The notes below the pieces were generated by a model. That model did not search any database. It had not been told where the DNA came from and was given only the letters and a program-made list of their open reading frames with translations. Position numbers and translations under genes: made by a program. Positions 1-8,642 of a stretch of DNA of 64,000 nt are shown here, in pieces (within the stretch, counting starts at the first letter, position 1; each line of letters opens with the position of its first letter). The DNA comes from Achromobacter spanius (lineage in GTDB: Bacteria; Pseudomonadota; Gammaproteobacteria; Burkholderiales; Burkholderiaceae_B): positions 4,092,001-4,156,000 of the forward strand of contig NZ_CP034689.1 of NCBI RefSeq assembly GCF_003994415.1, written 5' to 3'.

Positions 1-2
1 GG

Positions 3-113
3 TTCTTTGCGGTCATGCTGCTGAAGGCCGCCGGCAACGCGCGCAAGGCGCGCGGCACGCCGCTGGGCAAACTGCCGCCACTGAAAACGTCGTCCTACCG
101 CAAAGACAACTGA
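3..113 (+). CDS. C-terminal end of an unidentified protein (truncated by window edge)
   Basis: An open frame enters the window from the left and ends at a TGA at 111-113, giving 36 residues rich in Lys, Arg and Ala. The tail ends in a basic stretch followed by Arg-Lys-Asp-Asn. I do not recognise the family from this fragment. The 76-bp gap to the next gene on the same strand leaves room for a separate promoter, so an operon with the dUTPase gene is possible but not shown. Confidence 0.45.
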   Translation, partial: FFAVMLLKAAGNARKARGTPLGKLPPLKTSSYRKDN

Positions 114-189
114 CGCCGCTGGGCCTCTCGGCATTGGTGCTAACATTTCCGCCGCCGTCGCAAAGACCCTCAAGAATTACGGAGTAAAA

Positions 190-858
190 GTGAATAACGT
201 TGTCGGATTGAACCAGGCCCAAGCGGCCACGATGCTGAAGCTGCAAGACCACTTGAACAGCATGATCAATCCCGACTGGGTCAATGGCGGATCGCGTTTC
301 CTGCGCGCCGCTTTTGTTGAGTCCGCCGAAGCGCTTGAGCACTACGGCTGGAAATGGTGGAAGAAGCAAACCATCGACCTGCCACAGGTGCAGATGGAAC
401 TGGTGGACATCCTGCACTTCTACCTGTCGCACACCATCGTCCAAGCCAGCGGCCAACAAGCCGATGCCGCGCGCGCGCTGATGGCCGACCTGGCCACCCC
501 CGCCTCGGTCACACTGGACGGCAAGACCTATTCGCTGGGCGCCCTGCCCGTGCCCGAGCTGCTGGAACTGATCGGCGGCCTGGCCGTCTGCGGCCGCGCC
601 AGCTACAAGGTGCTGGAACAGACCATGACGGCGTGCGAGATGAGCTGGAACGACGCCTACACGCAGTACGTATCGAAGAACGTGCTGAACATCTTCCGCC
701 AGCAGCACGGCTACAAGGAAGGCACCTACATCAAGATCTGGAACGGCGAAGAAGACAACGTCGTGCTGGCTCGCCTGCTGACACAGCTGGACCCCGCCAG
801 CGCGGATTTCGCCGACGCGATGGCGCGCGAACTGGAACAGGCCTACGCCCGCCTGTAA
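190..858 (+). CDS. dut: dUTP diphosphatase, dimeric all-alpha type (dUTPase_2)
   Basis: Hydrolyses dUTP to dUMP and pyrophosphate, keeping uracil out of DNA and supplying dUMP for thymidylate. The 222-residue product has the metal-binding pattern of the all-alpha MazG-like superfamily: an ExxE pair at Glu44/Glu47 and an ExxD pair at Glu70/Asp73, with a characteristic Tyr-Gly-Trp-Lys-Trp-Trp segment at 52-57 between them. This is not the trimeric beta-fold Dut of E. coli. Translation starts at GTG 190, with GGAG at 181-184 as ribosome binding site. A strong hairpin follows the stop, so the gene ends its transcript. Confidence 0.85.
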   Translation: MNNVVGLNQAQAATMLKLQDHLNSMINPDWVNGGSRFLRAAFVESAEALEHYGWKWWKKQTIDLPQVQMELVDILHFYLSHTIVQASGQQADAARALMADLATPASVTLDGKTYSLGALPVPELLELIGGLAVCGRASYKVLEQTMTACEMSWNDAYTQYVSKNVLNIFRQQHGYKEGTYIKIWNGEEDNVVLARLLTQLDPASADFADAMARELEQAYARL

Positions 859-884
859 GACCACGGCAAACCCGTCCGTCTAAA

Positions 885-911
885 AAAATCGCCGCTTCAA
901 GCGGCGATTTT
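885..911. terminator. Intrinsic terminator between convergent dut and OYE genes
   Basis: A 13-bp perfect stem (arm AAAATCGCCGCTT and its complement around one central base) is flanked by an A-run on the left and a T-run on the right. It can therefore stop transcription from both sides. It lies 27 bp past the dut stop and 25 bp past the end of the convergent reductase gene. Confidence 0.85.
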
Positions 912-935
912 CATTGCAGGCCCTGCTGTTCAGAT

Positions 936-2048
936 TCAACGCTGACCGAAGCGCGTCTCGCCAAACAGTTCCTTCAGTTCGCGCGGTTGCGAGCGCCAGT
1001 ATTGGTGGGGCGCAGCCACTTGCCCGCCCAATTGCGCCGCCGCGTGCCAGGGCCAGCGCGGGTCGTACAGCATGCCGCGCGCCAGCGCGACCATATCCGC
1101 CTGGCCTTCGGCCAGGATGTCCTCGGCCTGCTGCGCCTCGGTGATCAGGCCCACCGTGATGGTCGGCATGCCCACCTGGCGCTTGATTTCGGCCGCGAAC
1201 GGCACCTGGTAGTTCGGCCCCACCGGAATTTTCTGCTGCGATGAAACGCCGCCGCTGGACACGTCAATGAACTCGCAGCCGCGATCCTTCAACTGCTGCG
1301 CGAAGACCAGCGTCTGCTCAAGATCCCAGCCGCCCTCCACCCAATCCGTGGCCGACACGCGCACACCCAGCGCAACCGAAGCCGGCGTGGCTTCACGCAG
1401 CGCCTGGAACACTTCAAGCGGAAAGCGCATGCGGTTCTCAAGCGAGCCGCCATAGGCATCCGTGCGCTGGTTCGCCACGGGCGACAAGAACTGATGCAGC
1501 AGGTAGCCGTGCGCGGCATGCAGCTCGATGGCGTCAAAGCCCAAGCGGATGGCGCGGCGCGCGCTGTCCACGAAGGCATCGCGCACGCGCGCCAGGCCGG
1601 CTTCATCCAGCGCCAGCGGCGGCGGTTCGGAGGCTTTGTGCGCAATGGGCGACGGCGCCCAGCCTTGCCAGCCGCCCTCGGACGGCGGCACCAGTTGGCC
1701 ACCGTTCCAGGGCGCGTCGCTGGACGCCTTGCGCCCGGCATGGCCCAACTGGATACCCAGCTTGATGGGCGAATAGCGCCGCACCGCGGCCACCACGCGG
1801 CCCAACGCCGCTTCGGTTTCGTCGGACCACAGCCCCAGGTCTCCCGGCGAAATCCGGCCATCGGGCTCCACCGAGGTCGCTTCGGTAAAGAGCAGCGCCG
1901 CGCCGGACAAAGCCAGATGGCCCAGATGGATCATGTGCCAATCGGTGGCACAGCCGTTTTCGGCCGAGTATTCGCACATGGGTGCGATGACGATGCGGTT
2001 GGCCAGCGGGACGTTGCCGACCGACGTGGGACTGAACAGGTGACTCAT
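936..2048 (-). CDS. NADH:flavin oxidoreductase / old yellow enzyme, XenA/YqjM-like
   Basis: FMN-dependent ene-reductase that reduces activated C=C bonds and often nitro- or xenobiotic compounds with NAD(P)H. The 370-residue TIM barrel starts with the class III (thermophilic-like/YqjM) pattern: Pro-Met-Cys at 23-25 supplies the redox-tuning Cys25 found in XenA. His177 and His180 (HAAH) are the substrate-binding pair. The start is ATG at 2046-2048. It lies 91 bp downstream of ehuA on the same strand, so read-through from the transporter operon is possible, but no function links them. The physiological substrate cannot be told from sequence. Confidence 0.88.
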   Translation of the reverse strand: MSHLFSPTSVGNVPLANRIVIAPMCEYSAENGCATDWHMIHLGHLALSGAALLFTEATSVEPDGRISPGDLGLWSDETEAALGRVVAAVRRYSPIKLGIQLGHAGRKASSDAPWNGGQLVPPSEGGWQGWAPSPIAHKASEPPPLALDEAGLARVRDAFVDSARRAIRLGFDAIELHAAHGYLLHQFLSPVANQRTDAYGGSLENRMRFPLEVFQALREATPASVALGVRVSATDWVEGGWDLEQTLVFAQQLKDRGCEFIDVSSGGVSSQQKIPVGPNYQVPFAAEIKRQVGMPTITVGLITEAQQAEDILAEGQADMVALARGMLYDPRWPWHAAAQLGGQVAAPHQYWRSQPRELKELFGETRFGQR

Positions 2049-2139
2049 GGGCGCCTCCGGGCATGGGATGCGAAAGCATAGCGCCCGCGCTTGACGCCAA
2101 GCGCAATCCCATCGCCCCCGTCAGGGTTAAACGCCCCGG

Positions 2140-2910
2140 TTATTGGCCTTCAATCACCGAATCCAGAAACTGCCGCGTGCGCGCTTCTTTCGGCTGGCTG
2201 AACAGCACGGAAGATTCCGCGTCCTCGACGATATTGCCCTGATCGAAGAACAGCGTGCGGTCAGAGCTGCGTTCGGCGAATTTCATCTGGTGGGTCACGA
2301 TGATCATCGTCATGCTGCGGCGGGCCGACAGCTTGCGCAGAATTTCCAGAATGCCGCCGACCAACTCCGGGTCAAGCGCCGACGTCACTTCATCGAACAG
2401 CATGATTTCCGGGCACATGGCCAGCGCGCGCGCAATGCCCACGCGCTGCTTCTGGCCGCCGGACAACTGCGCCGGGTAGACATCCAGCTTGTCGCCCAGC
2501 CCGACCATGTCCAGGTATTCCACGGCGCGCTCGCGCGCCTGGTCCTTGGACATGCCCAGCACGTGCACCGGCGCCTCCATCGTGTTGCCCAGCGCGGTCA
2601 TGTGCGGGAACAGATTGAAGTGCTGGAACACCATGCCGATCTTGCCGCGCACCCGGCGCAGGTATTCGGAATTGACGCCCACCGGTCGACCCTGCTCGTC
2701 CGTCCACATCGGTTGACCATCGATTTCAATGTCGCCACTGGTAGGCTGGTCCAGCGTCATCAGCACACGCAGCAAGGTGGACTTGCCCGAACCGGACGGG
2801 CCGATCACGGCCACCGTCTGGCCCGCCGGAATTTCCAGGTTGATGCCGCGCAGCACCTCCAGCTCTCCGTAACGCTTGTGCAGATTCTTGATGGTCAAGC
2901 TGGCGCTCAT
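2140..2910 (-). CDS. ehuA: Polar amino-acid/ectoine ABC transporter, ATP-binding protein (EhuA-like)
   Basis: ATPase that powers uptake by the two permeases encoded just upstream. Its 256 residues carry Walker A GPSGSGKS at 37-44, the signature LSGGQKQ and Walker B LMLFDE-type residues (IMLFDEVTSALD), in the order of the GlnQ/HisP subfamily. A longer frame opens upstream, but the ATG at 2908-2910 is preferred: it overlaps the EhuD stop in ATGA, and the protein then begins directly with the family's first beta strand. Last gene of the ehuB-C-D-A operon. Confidence 0.85.
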   Translation of the reverse strand: MSASLTIKNLHKRYGELEVLRGINLEIPAGQTVAVIGPSGSGKSTLLRVLMTLDQPTSGDIEIDGQPMWTDEQGRPVGVNSEYLRRVRGKIGMVFQHFNLFPHMTALGNTMEAPVHVLGMSKDQARERAVEYLDMVGLGDKLDVYPAQLSGGQKQRVGIARALAMCPEIMLFDEVTSALDPELVGGILEILRKLSARRSMTMIIVTHQMKFAERSSDRTLFFDQGNIVEDAESSVLFSQPKEARTRQFLDSVIEGQ

Positions 2911-3578
2911 CGCTTTCCTCCATATCGTTGCAGGCGGGCCTCCAGGCCGCGCACACCCCACGCCGCCACCAGGCTCAAGGCCAGGAACAGCACGCCCACG
3001 AGCGTCAGGGGTTCGGTGTACCGGAACGTTGCGGATCCGATCATCTTGCTTTGCTGCAGCAGTTCAACCACCGTAATGGCCGACAGCAGCGGCGTGTCCT
3101 TGAACATCGCCACCAGATAGTTGCCCAGCGCGGGCACCACCGGCGGAATCGCCTGCGGCAGCACCACACCCACCGCCGTGCGCCAGCGCGACATGTTCAA
3201 CGCCGTGGCGGCTTCCCACTGCCCGCGCGGCACTGCTTCAATGCCGGCGCGATAGACCTCGGCGCAATACGTGGCGTAATGCACGCCCAGCGCGACGATG
3301 CCGGTCGCCAACGGCGACATCTGTACGCCCGTCAGAGGCAGCACGTAGAACAGGAAATACATCTGCACCAGAAGCGGCGTGCTGCGGATGAACTCGATCA
3401 CGAACGCCGTGGGCAGCGACACAATATGCAAGCGCGAGCGCCGCAGCATGGCAAGGACCAGGCCCAGCGTAATAGCCACCAGCATGCCCAGCACCGTCGC
3501 CTGAATCGTGATGACCAGCGCCGAGCCCAGCGTGGGCAAGATTTCCAGCGCGAAAGACCAATCGAATATCGGTGTCAT
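2907..3578 (-). CDS. ehuD: Ectoine/hydroxyectoine-type ABC transporter permease (EhuD-like)
   Basis: Inner-membrane permease of the HisMQ type, 223 residues, with about five hydrophobic segments. It carries the EAA-type cytoplasmic loop (EAATALNMSRWRT... through the IPPVVPALGNYL segment) that docks on the ATPase. It overlaps the preceding permease by 4 bp and the ATPase gene by 4 bp, so the set is translationally coupled. The assignment as EhuD rather than a general polar amino-acid permease rests on the neighbouring EhuB-like binding protein and on gene order. Confidence 0.8.
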   Translation of the reverse strand: MTPIFDWSFALEILPTLGSALVITIQATVLGMLVAITLGLVLAMLRRSRLHIVSLPTAFVIEFIRSTPLLVQMYFLFYVLPLTGVQMSPLATGIVALGVHYATYCAEVYRAGIEAVPRGQWEAATALNMSRWRTAVGVVLPQAIPPVVPALGNYLVAMFKDTPLLSAITVVELLQQSKMIGSATFRYTEPLTLVGVLFLALSLVAAWGVRGLEARLQRYGGKR

Positions 3579-4228
3579 CGGACGCGGACCCTCCGCTCAA
3601 GCAGGCGTACGCAGGCAGTAATGACCAAGGCCACCGCGAAGTACATCAACAGCATCAAAGTGAAAATCTCGGTGGTGCGCAAGGTTTCGCTGCGCAGCAG
3701 TTGGCCACGGAAGGTCAGGTCGGTGATGGTGATCAGCGACACCAGCGCCGTGTTCTTCATCAGTTCGATAAGCAGGTTGCCGGCGGGCGGCAGCATGGCC
3801 GGTATCGCTTGGGGCACCACGATTCGCCGCATGATCTGCGTACGCGTCAGGTTCAGGGCGATACCCGCCTCGCGCTGGCCGGGCGGCACGGCCCGGATCG
3901 CGCCGCGCACCACTTCGGCGCCGTAAGCGCCGGCATTCAGGGCCAGCACCACGATACCCACCAGCATGGCCGGCAACTGGACGCCGAACAACGGCAGCAC
4001 GAAGTAGAACCAAAACAGTTGCACCAGGGCCGACGTACCCCGGAAGACTTCGACGTAGACCGATGACAGCCAACGCACTGGCCGCAAAGGCGACAGGCGG
4101 CCGATACCCGAGGCCAGCGCCAGCGGCACCGCCAGAACGACGGATCCCGCCATGATCTGGAGAGTGACGCCCAAGCCCTCAAGCAGGGGCGGCACGAGCG
4201 CCGCGATATGTTCCGAGATAAGTTGCAT
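3575..4228 (-). CDS. ehuC: Ectoine/hydroxyectoine-type ABC transporter permease (EhuC-like)
   Basis: Second HisMQ-type permease, 217 residues, partner of the next gene in a heterodimeric transmembrane channel. It has five predicted membrane helices and the EAA loop (EAGIALNLTRTQIMRRIVVP). It starts at ATG 4226-4228, 9 bp after the binding-protein stop, and ends with a 4-bp ATGA overlap into ehuD. The Met-Gln-Leu-Ile start has GGAG just upstream in the short spacer. Confidence 0.8.
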   Translation of the reverse strand: MQLISEHIAALVPPLLEGLGVTLQIMAGSVVLAVPLALASGIGRLSPLRPVRWLSSVYVEVFRGTSALVQLFWFYFVLPLFGVQLPAMLVGIVVLALNAGAYGAEVVRGAIRAVPPGQREAGIALNLTRTQIMRRIVVPQAIPAMLPPAGNLLIELMKNTALVSLITITDLTFRGQLLRSETLRTTEIFTLMLLMYFAVALVITACVRLLERRVRVR

Positions 4229-4237
4229 CGGCGCTCC

Positions 4238-5152
4238 TTACTGGGCGGCGCAGAGCTTGGCGGCTGTCATACCCTGGGGCAGTTCGTCGTCCGTGAAGCC
4301 AAAGGGCGCCACCAGCTTCTTGTGCTCGTCCGTACCGACGAACTTCGTCAGTTCGGCGTTGAACGCGTCGGCGAAGTCCTTGTCTTCCGTGCGGAAGGCA
4401 TAGGCGCCGTAACCGCGCACATCCTTGCCATCAATCACGGGGTCGGTAAACGGGTCCGCCTTTTCAAGATCGCTGCCCGCCTGTGTCTTGCCCATCAGGT
4501 CGTTGACCGTCAAGCCCGTGGCGGCGTAGGCGTCGGCACGGCCCGCCTGCACGCCCGACAAGGCGCTGACGGCGTCCGGGAATACCACGACCTGGTCCGA
4601 CGGGATTTTCACTTTTTCGGCGTACTCGCCCTCGATGGCGCCCACCACCACGCCCAGCTTGGCGTCGGGGTTCTTTGCCACGTTTTCATAGCTGTGCAGG
4701 TTCTTGGGGTTGCCCTGCTTCACCAGGAATGCCTGGCCCACGCCATAGGTCGGGTCCGAGAACGCCACCTGCTTGCAGCGTTCGGGCGTGACATACATGC
4801 CGGCGGCGATGATGTCGAAGCGCTTGGCGGCCAAGCCCGGAATCAGCGAGCCGAATTCCGTCAGCACCCCTTCCACTTCGTTGATGCCCATGCGCTTGAG
4901 CACTACGCGGGCAATTTCCACGGATTCGCCCGTGACCTTGGCTTCCTTGCTGTCCATGTACGCGAACGGCGCCTCGTTGGCGTAGCCGATGCGGATTTTG
5001 CCCGCCGCCTTGGCGGCTTCCAGCGTACTGGTAGCGGAAGTGGACGCCCCCTCGCCGGCGGCCTGGGGCTTGTCGCCGCCCGAGTCGGAACACGCGGCCA
5101 ACACGCCCAGGCCCAGGGCCAACAGCACGCGTTTGGATTGAAGCAAGGTCAT
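4238..5152 (-). CDS. ehuB: Ectoine/hydroxyectoine-type ABC transporter substrate-binding protein (EhuB-like)
   Basis: Periplasmic or lipid-anchored receptor that delivers solute to EhuC/EhuD. The 304-residue product begins with a lipoprotein signal (hydrophobic core, then Leu-Ala-Ala-Cys with the lipidated Cys near 21). It then has the SBP_bac_3 fold. Features recalled from EhuB are present: the IPGLAAKRFD segment, AAGMYVTPERC, NPDAK, and the C-terminal AKLC tail. First gene of the operon, with an AT-rich 177-bp leader carrying its promoter. None of the usual eut ectoine-degradation genes lies in the window, so the cargo could be an osmoprotectant or a related polar amino acid. Confidence 0.8.
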   Translation of the reverse strand: MTLLQSKRVLLALGLGVLAACSDSGGDKPQAAGEGASTSATSTLEAAKAAGKIRIGYANEAPFAYMDSKEAKVTGESVEIARVVLKRMGINEVEGVLTEFGSLIPGLAAKRFDIIAAGMYVTPERCKQVAFSDPTYGVGQAFLVKQGNPKNLHSYENVAKNPDAKLGVVVGAIEGEYAEKVKIPSDQVVVFPDAVSALSGVQAGRADAYAATGLTVNDLMGKTQAGSDLEKADPFTDPVIDGKDVRGYGAYAFRTEDKDFADAFNAELTKFVGTDEHKKLVAPFGFTDDELPQGMTAAKLCAAQ

Positions 5153-5244
5153 GGATTCTTTCTCCTAAATTTATTTCTAGGTACATGGCTTCGCTAAAAA
5201 TAATACGCTATTAAATGATTTCTACACTAATCATGTAGACGTAA

Positions 5245-5268
5245 AAAAGCAGGCCTAAGCCTGCTTTT
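5245..5268 (-). terminator. Intrinsic terminator after the LivK-like gene
   Basis: Ten-base perfect stem (AAAAGCAGGC, loop CTAA, GCCTGCTTTT) with extra A residues at 5243-5244 that become the U-tract on the minus-strand transcript. It lies 60 bp past the end of the gene starting at 6484 and insulates the ehuB promoter. Confidence 0.85.
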
Positions 5269-5329
5269 GGATGCCGATGCCCTATGGAGCGTCAGCAAAT
5301 GTTACAAAACGTAGAAAAACATGGCCACG

Positions 5330-6484
5330 CTATTGCGCGTACGAAAAGCGGCCGTTTTTGACCACGCCCATCACCCGAGCACGCTCGTCAAACCCTTGAT
5401 GGTTGTCCTTCGAAATATTCAGCACGCCGTTGGGGACGATCAGGTCGCGCGTGCTTTCCAAGGCATCGCGCAGCGCGCTGCGAAACTCGGGAGTACCGGG
5501 TTTGGCGCCTGTTTTCAGCGCCCGCCCTACCGCTGAATCCAGCAGCATCCAGGCGCCATAGGCGTCACCCGCAAACTGCGTCAGCGTATTGGCGCCGTAT
5601 TGGCCTTCGTACTTATCGGCAAACGCCACGGCCACCTTCTTCACCGGGTTGCTGTCAGGCAGCTCGCGCGCCACCACGCCCGGGCCGGTCGGGAACAGCG
5701 TGCCTTCCACATCCCGGCCGCCGACCTGCAGGAATTCCAGGGTGCCGATGCCGTGGGTTTGATAGATGGCGCCGGTGTAGCCGCGTTCCAGCAAGGTCTT
5801 TTGCGGCAGGGCCGAGGGCGTGCCCGCACCGGCAATAAGCACGGCGTCCGGCTTGGCCGAGATCACCTTCAGCACCTGGCCCACCACCGACGCATCGGTA
5901 CGCTGGAAGCGTTCCTGCGCCAAGATCTTCAGGTCGTTGCCGGCCGCGGCGGTGAACTCCTTCCACCAACTGTCGCCATAGGAATCCGCGAACCCGATGA
6001 AGGCCACGTTCTTCAGGCCCTTCTTCTTCATGTCCTCGACCAGCACGGCGGCCATCAGCGAATCGTTCTGCGGCATCTTGAACGCCCAGGCCCGCTTGGG
6101 GTCGGACAGAGGTTCCACAATGACGCTGGAGGCCGCCAGCGCAATCATGGGCGTCTTGGTTTCGGCCAGCACGTCCAGCGCGGCCAGGGCGGCCGCCGTG
6201 GTGTTGGGGCCGACAATGGCGTCGACCTTGTCTTCGGACGTCAGCTTGCGCAGGTTCTTCACCGCGCGGCTGACGTCGGTGCCATCGTCCAGCACCACAT
6301 AGCGCGCCGGCTCGCCGCCCAGCGTGTCGGGCCACAGGCGGATCGCGTTGTTGGTCTGGATGCCAATGGAGGCGGCGGGGCCGGTGGTGGACACGTCCAC
6401 ACCGATCACGATTTCGGCTTGGGACGTCAAGGTGGGCAGCACCAGCGCGACGGCGCAGGCATAGCGAAGAAAATTGCGAGGCAT
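5330..6484 (-). CDS. LivK-type ABC transporter substrate-binding protein (Peripla_BP_6), orphan
   Basis: Periplasmic binding protein of the branched-chain amino acid/amide receptor type, 384 residues. The chosen ATG at 6482-6484 gives a Sec signal peptide of about 23 residues ending Ser-Gln-Ala, followed at once by the mature start EIVIGVDVSTTGPAAS. The frame extends 53 codons further upstream, but that stretch is not signal-like. The two-lobed fold is visible (DDGTDVSRAVKNLRKL, the VDAIVGPNTT lobe, then a Gly-Asp-Ala-Tyr-Gly region near the end). No permease or ATPase genes adjoin it, so it must use another importer or act as a sensor. Substrate unknown. Confidence 0.8.
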   Translation of the reverse strand: MPRNFLRYACAVALVLPTLTSQAEIVIGVDVSTTGPAASIGIQTNNAIRLWPDTLGGEPARYVVLDDGTDVSRAVKNLRKLTSEDKVDAIVGPNTTAAALAALDVLAETKTPMIALAASSVIVEPLSDPKRAWAFKMPQNDSLMAAVLVEDMKKKGLKNVAFIGFADSYGDSWWKEFTAAAGNDLKILAQERFQRTDASVVGQVLKVISAKPDAVLIAGAGTPSALPQKTLLERGYTGAIYQTHGIGTLEFLQVGGRDVEGTLFPTGPGVVARELPDSNPVKKVAVAFADKYEGQYGANTLTQFAGDAYGAWMLLDSAVGRALKTGAKPGTPEFRSALRDALESTRDLIVPNGVLNISKDNHQGFDERARVMGVVKNGRFSYAQ

Positions 6485-6744
6485 GACAGCAGCTCTTGGG
6501 GTGGTTTGAACAGATGCCGCTATTTTGCCTGATGGGCCGCGTCGTACCGTGGACGATCGGCCCAAGATAGTCGATGCCGTTACATCGGCTTGCCGTTGCG
6601 CACCGGTGGATTCCGCGCCCGCCCCCCGGCCTCGTCTTATCATCGTTCATGCCTTGCACGGCAAGGCACGCCGCCTTGCCGGCGGTCGTCTTTTTGCACC
6701 GGGCGCGCCCGCGACGCACGCGCCCATCCCTTAAAGGAGTCACT

Positions 6745-7170
6745 ATGAAGAAAACCGCATCCGCCGCCTGGTCGGGCGATCTCAAGACTGGCAAGGGCAC
6801 GATCTCCACCCAAAGCGGCGCGCTCAAGGCCCAACCATATGGGTTCAACACGCGCTTTGGCGACACCCCGGGCACGAACCCCGAGGAATTGTTGGGCGCC
6901 GCGCACGCCGGCTGCTTCACGATGGCGCTATCGAACATCCTGTCCGAATCCGGCATGGTCGCCACCAGCCTGGATACCAAGGCCGAAGTCACGCTCGACA
7001 AGGTGGACGATGGCTTTTCCATTACCGCCGTCCACTTGAGCGTGGAAGCCGTCATTCCGGGCGCCACCGCCCAGGCCTTCGAAGAGGCCGCGCGCAAGGC
7101 CGAAACCGGCTGCCCGGTTTCCAAGGTGCTGAACGCCAAGATCACCATGGAAGCAAAGCTCAAGTCCTAA
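6745..7170 (+). CDS. OsmC/Ohr family peroxiredoxin-like protein
   Basis: 141-residue member of the OsmC/Ohr family, which reduces organic hydroperoxides with two redox cysteines. Visible features are the N-terminal beta region with TGKGTISTQSG, the buried Cys in AHAGCF (near residue 57), and the second Cys in TGCPVSKV (near 127). The start is ATG 6745 with AAAGGAG just upstream; a longer frame from 6574 has no ribosome binding site and an unrelated Arg/Pro-rich extension. It is closer to OsmC than Ohr by the AHAGC context. Divergent from the LivK-like gene across a 260-bp gap in which I see no clear promoter. Confidence 0.85.
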   Translation: MKKTASAAWSGDLKTGKGTISTQSGALKAQPYGFNTRFGDTPGTNPEELLGAAHAGCFTMALSNILSESGMVATSLDTKAEVTLDKVDDGFSITAVHLSVEAVIPGATAQAFEEAARKAETGCPVSKVLNAKITMEAKLKS

Positions 7171-7324
7171 GCACGAGACCGGCTGATGGGGCTGGCCCAG
7201 GCCGGCGCCATTGGCCTCTGCGATGGGCTCCCCAATAGCCCCCCGCAGATTGCCACCCGATTGGCCCGCCCTATCCCAAGCTTTTCCAAAATCAATTTGA
7301 CGGCGGATAGGCGCTTCTAGAAAA

Positions 7325-7339
7325 TGAGAACCATTCTCA
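7325..7339. promoter_or_regulatory. Fur-like operator in the mntH leader
   Basis: Perfect inverted repeat TGAGAA-CCA-TTCTCA, embedded in AAAATGAGAACCATTCTCAG. It closely resembles Fur-family boxes built on TGAGAAT-ATTCTCA and sits only 11 bp before the mntH start, over the ribosome binding region. Binding there would block transcription or initiation. Metal-responsive control by Fur or its manganese-sensing variant (Mur) is the natural reading. Confidence 0.7.
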
Positions 7340-7349
7340 GGAGCGCCGC

Positions 7350-8639
7350 ATGACCGGTTTCATCTACGCGATTTCAGGGGGCAAAGCCGCCCTGGCCCAA
7401 GACGCCCAGGTTTCAGCGAACCTGCGTCGCATGGTGGGCTCCGGCATTCTGGTGGCCGTGGGCTACATCGACCCGGGCAACTGGGCGACCGACATCGCGG
7501 GCGGCAGCGGCTTCGGCTACGGCCTGTTGATGGTCGTCATCACCTCAGCCTTCCTGGCGCTGGGTTTCCAGATATTGGTGTCGCGCCTGGCGCTGGCTAC
7601 CGGACAAGACCTGGCCACGCTGACTGCCCGCCATCTGCCCGCGCGCTGGTCCAAGGCCGCCTGGCTGGCGGGTGAAGCCGCCATTCTGGCCACGGCCCTG
7701 GCTGAACTGATCGGTGGCGCCATCGCGTTGCGGCTGTTGTTCGACCTGCCCCTGATCGCGGGCGTGGCCGTTACCGGGGTGGGCACGTTTGCCGTGCTGG
7801 CCTTGACGCGCGGCAACGCCGACCGCCATGAACGGGTCATTGCCGTGCTGCTGGGCGTGGTGGCCGCGTCGTTCGTGTTCCTGCTGTTCAAAGCGAATCC
7901 CGCCTGGACGGCCGTGGCGCATGGCGTGACGGAAACGGGCCAGGCCTTGCGCAATCCCCAGGGTTTTCTGATCGCGCTGGGCATCCTGGGCGCCACCTTG
8001 ATGCCGCACAACCTGTACCTGCATTCCGGTTCGCTGGCCGAGCGCGCGCAGGCGCTGCCCTCGTCCGCGCGCGGGATGGCGATGCGGGTGGCCCGCAACG
8101 ACACCATCGTGTCGCTGGGCGTGGCCATGCTGATCAACTCGGCAATCATGATCGTGGCGGCGGCATCGCTGTCGGGCTCGGGCCTGATCGTGTCCAGCCT
8201 GGATGACGCGCACGCCGTCATCGGCCACAACCTGGGAGTCGGCGCCGCGGTCGTCTTCGCGGTGGCGCTGTATGCCGCCGGACAAAGCTCCACGATCACG
8301 GGCGTGCTGGCCGGACGCATCCTGTCCAAGGGGTTTCAGATCCGCAGCAACTGGTCGGATCGGCGCCGCGCGCTGGCCACCCGCTTGATTGCGGGCGCTG
8401 CGGCTGTCGGCCTGCTGATCTTCACGGGCGGCAAGGATCCCGACGAATTGCTCGTCCTGAGCCAGGTCATCCTGAGCCTGGCCCTGCCCTTCGCGCTGGG
8501 CCCGCTGGTGGTGTTGGCCTGCCGCAAGGGGGTGATGGGCCAGTACGCGCTGCGTGGCGCCTGGGCCTGGGCTGCGGTCAGCGCCACCGTGGGCATCGTG
8601 ATTCTGGACGGCTACCTGCTGGTGGACATGGTGGTCTAG
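7350..8639 (+). CDS. mntH: NRAMP family divalent metal (Mn2+/Fe2+):H+ symporter
   Basis: Inner-membrane importer of manganese or ferrous iron driven by protons, 429 residues, about eleven membrane helices. The metal-coordinating unwound helices are intact: Asp-Pro-Gly-Asn at 41-44 in helix 1 and Met-Pro-His-Asn at 218-221 in helix 6. The methionine in the second motif gives transition-metal selectivity in this family. Start ATG 7350; a Fur-like palindrome overlaps the leader, and a strong terminator follows. The gene is alone, so it is probably monocistronic and metal-regulated. Confidence 0.92.
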   Translation: MTGFIYAISGGKAALAQDAQVSANLRRMVGSGILVAVGYIDPGNWATDIAGGSGFGYGLLMVVITSAFLALGFQILVSRLALATGQDLATLTARHLPARWSKAAWLAGEAAILATALAELIGGAIALRLLFDLPLIAGVAVTGVGTFAVLALTRGNADRHERVIAVLLGVVAASFVFLLFKANPAWTAVAHGVTETGQALRNPQGFLIALGILGATLMPHNLYLHSGSLAERAQALPSSARGMAMRVARNDTIVSLGVAMLINSAIMIVAAASLSGSGLIVSSLDDAHAVIGHNLGVGAAVVFAVALYAAGQSSTITGVLAGRILSKGFQIRSNWSDRRRALATRLIAGAAAVGLLIFTGGKDPDELLVLSQVILSLALPFALGPLVVLACRKGVMGQYALRGAWAWAAVSATVGIVILDGYLLVDMVV

Positions 8640-8642
8640 GCC

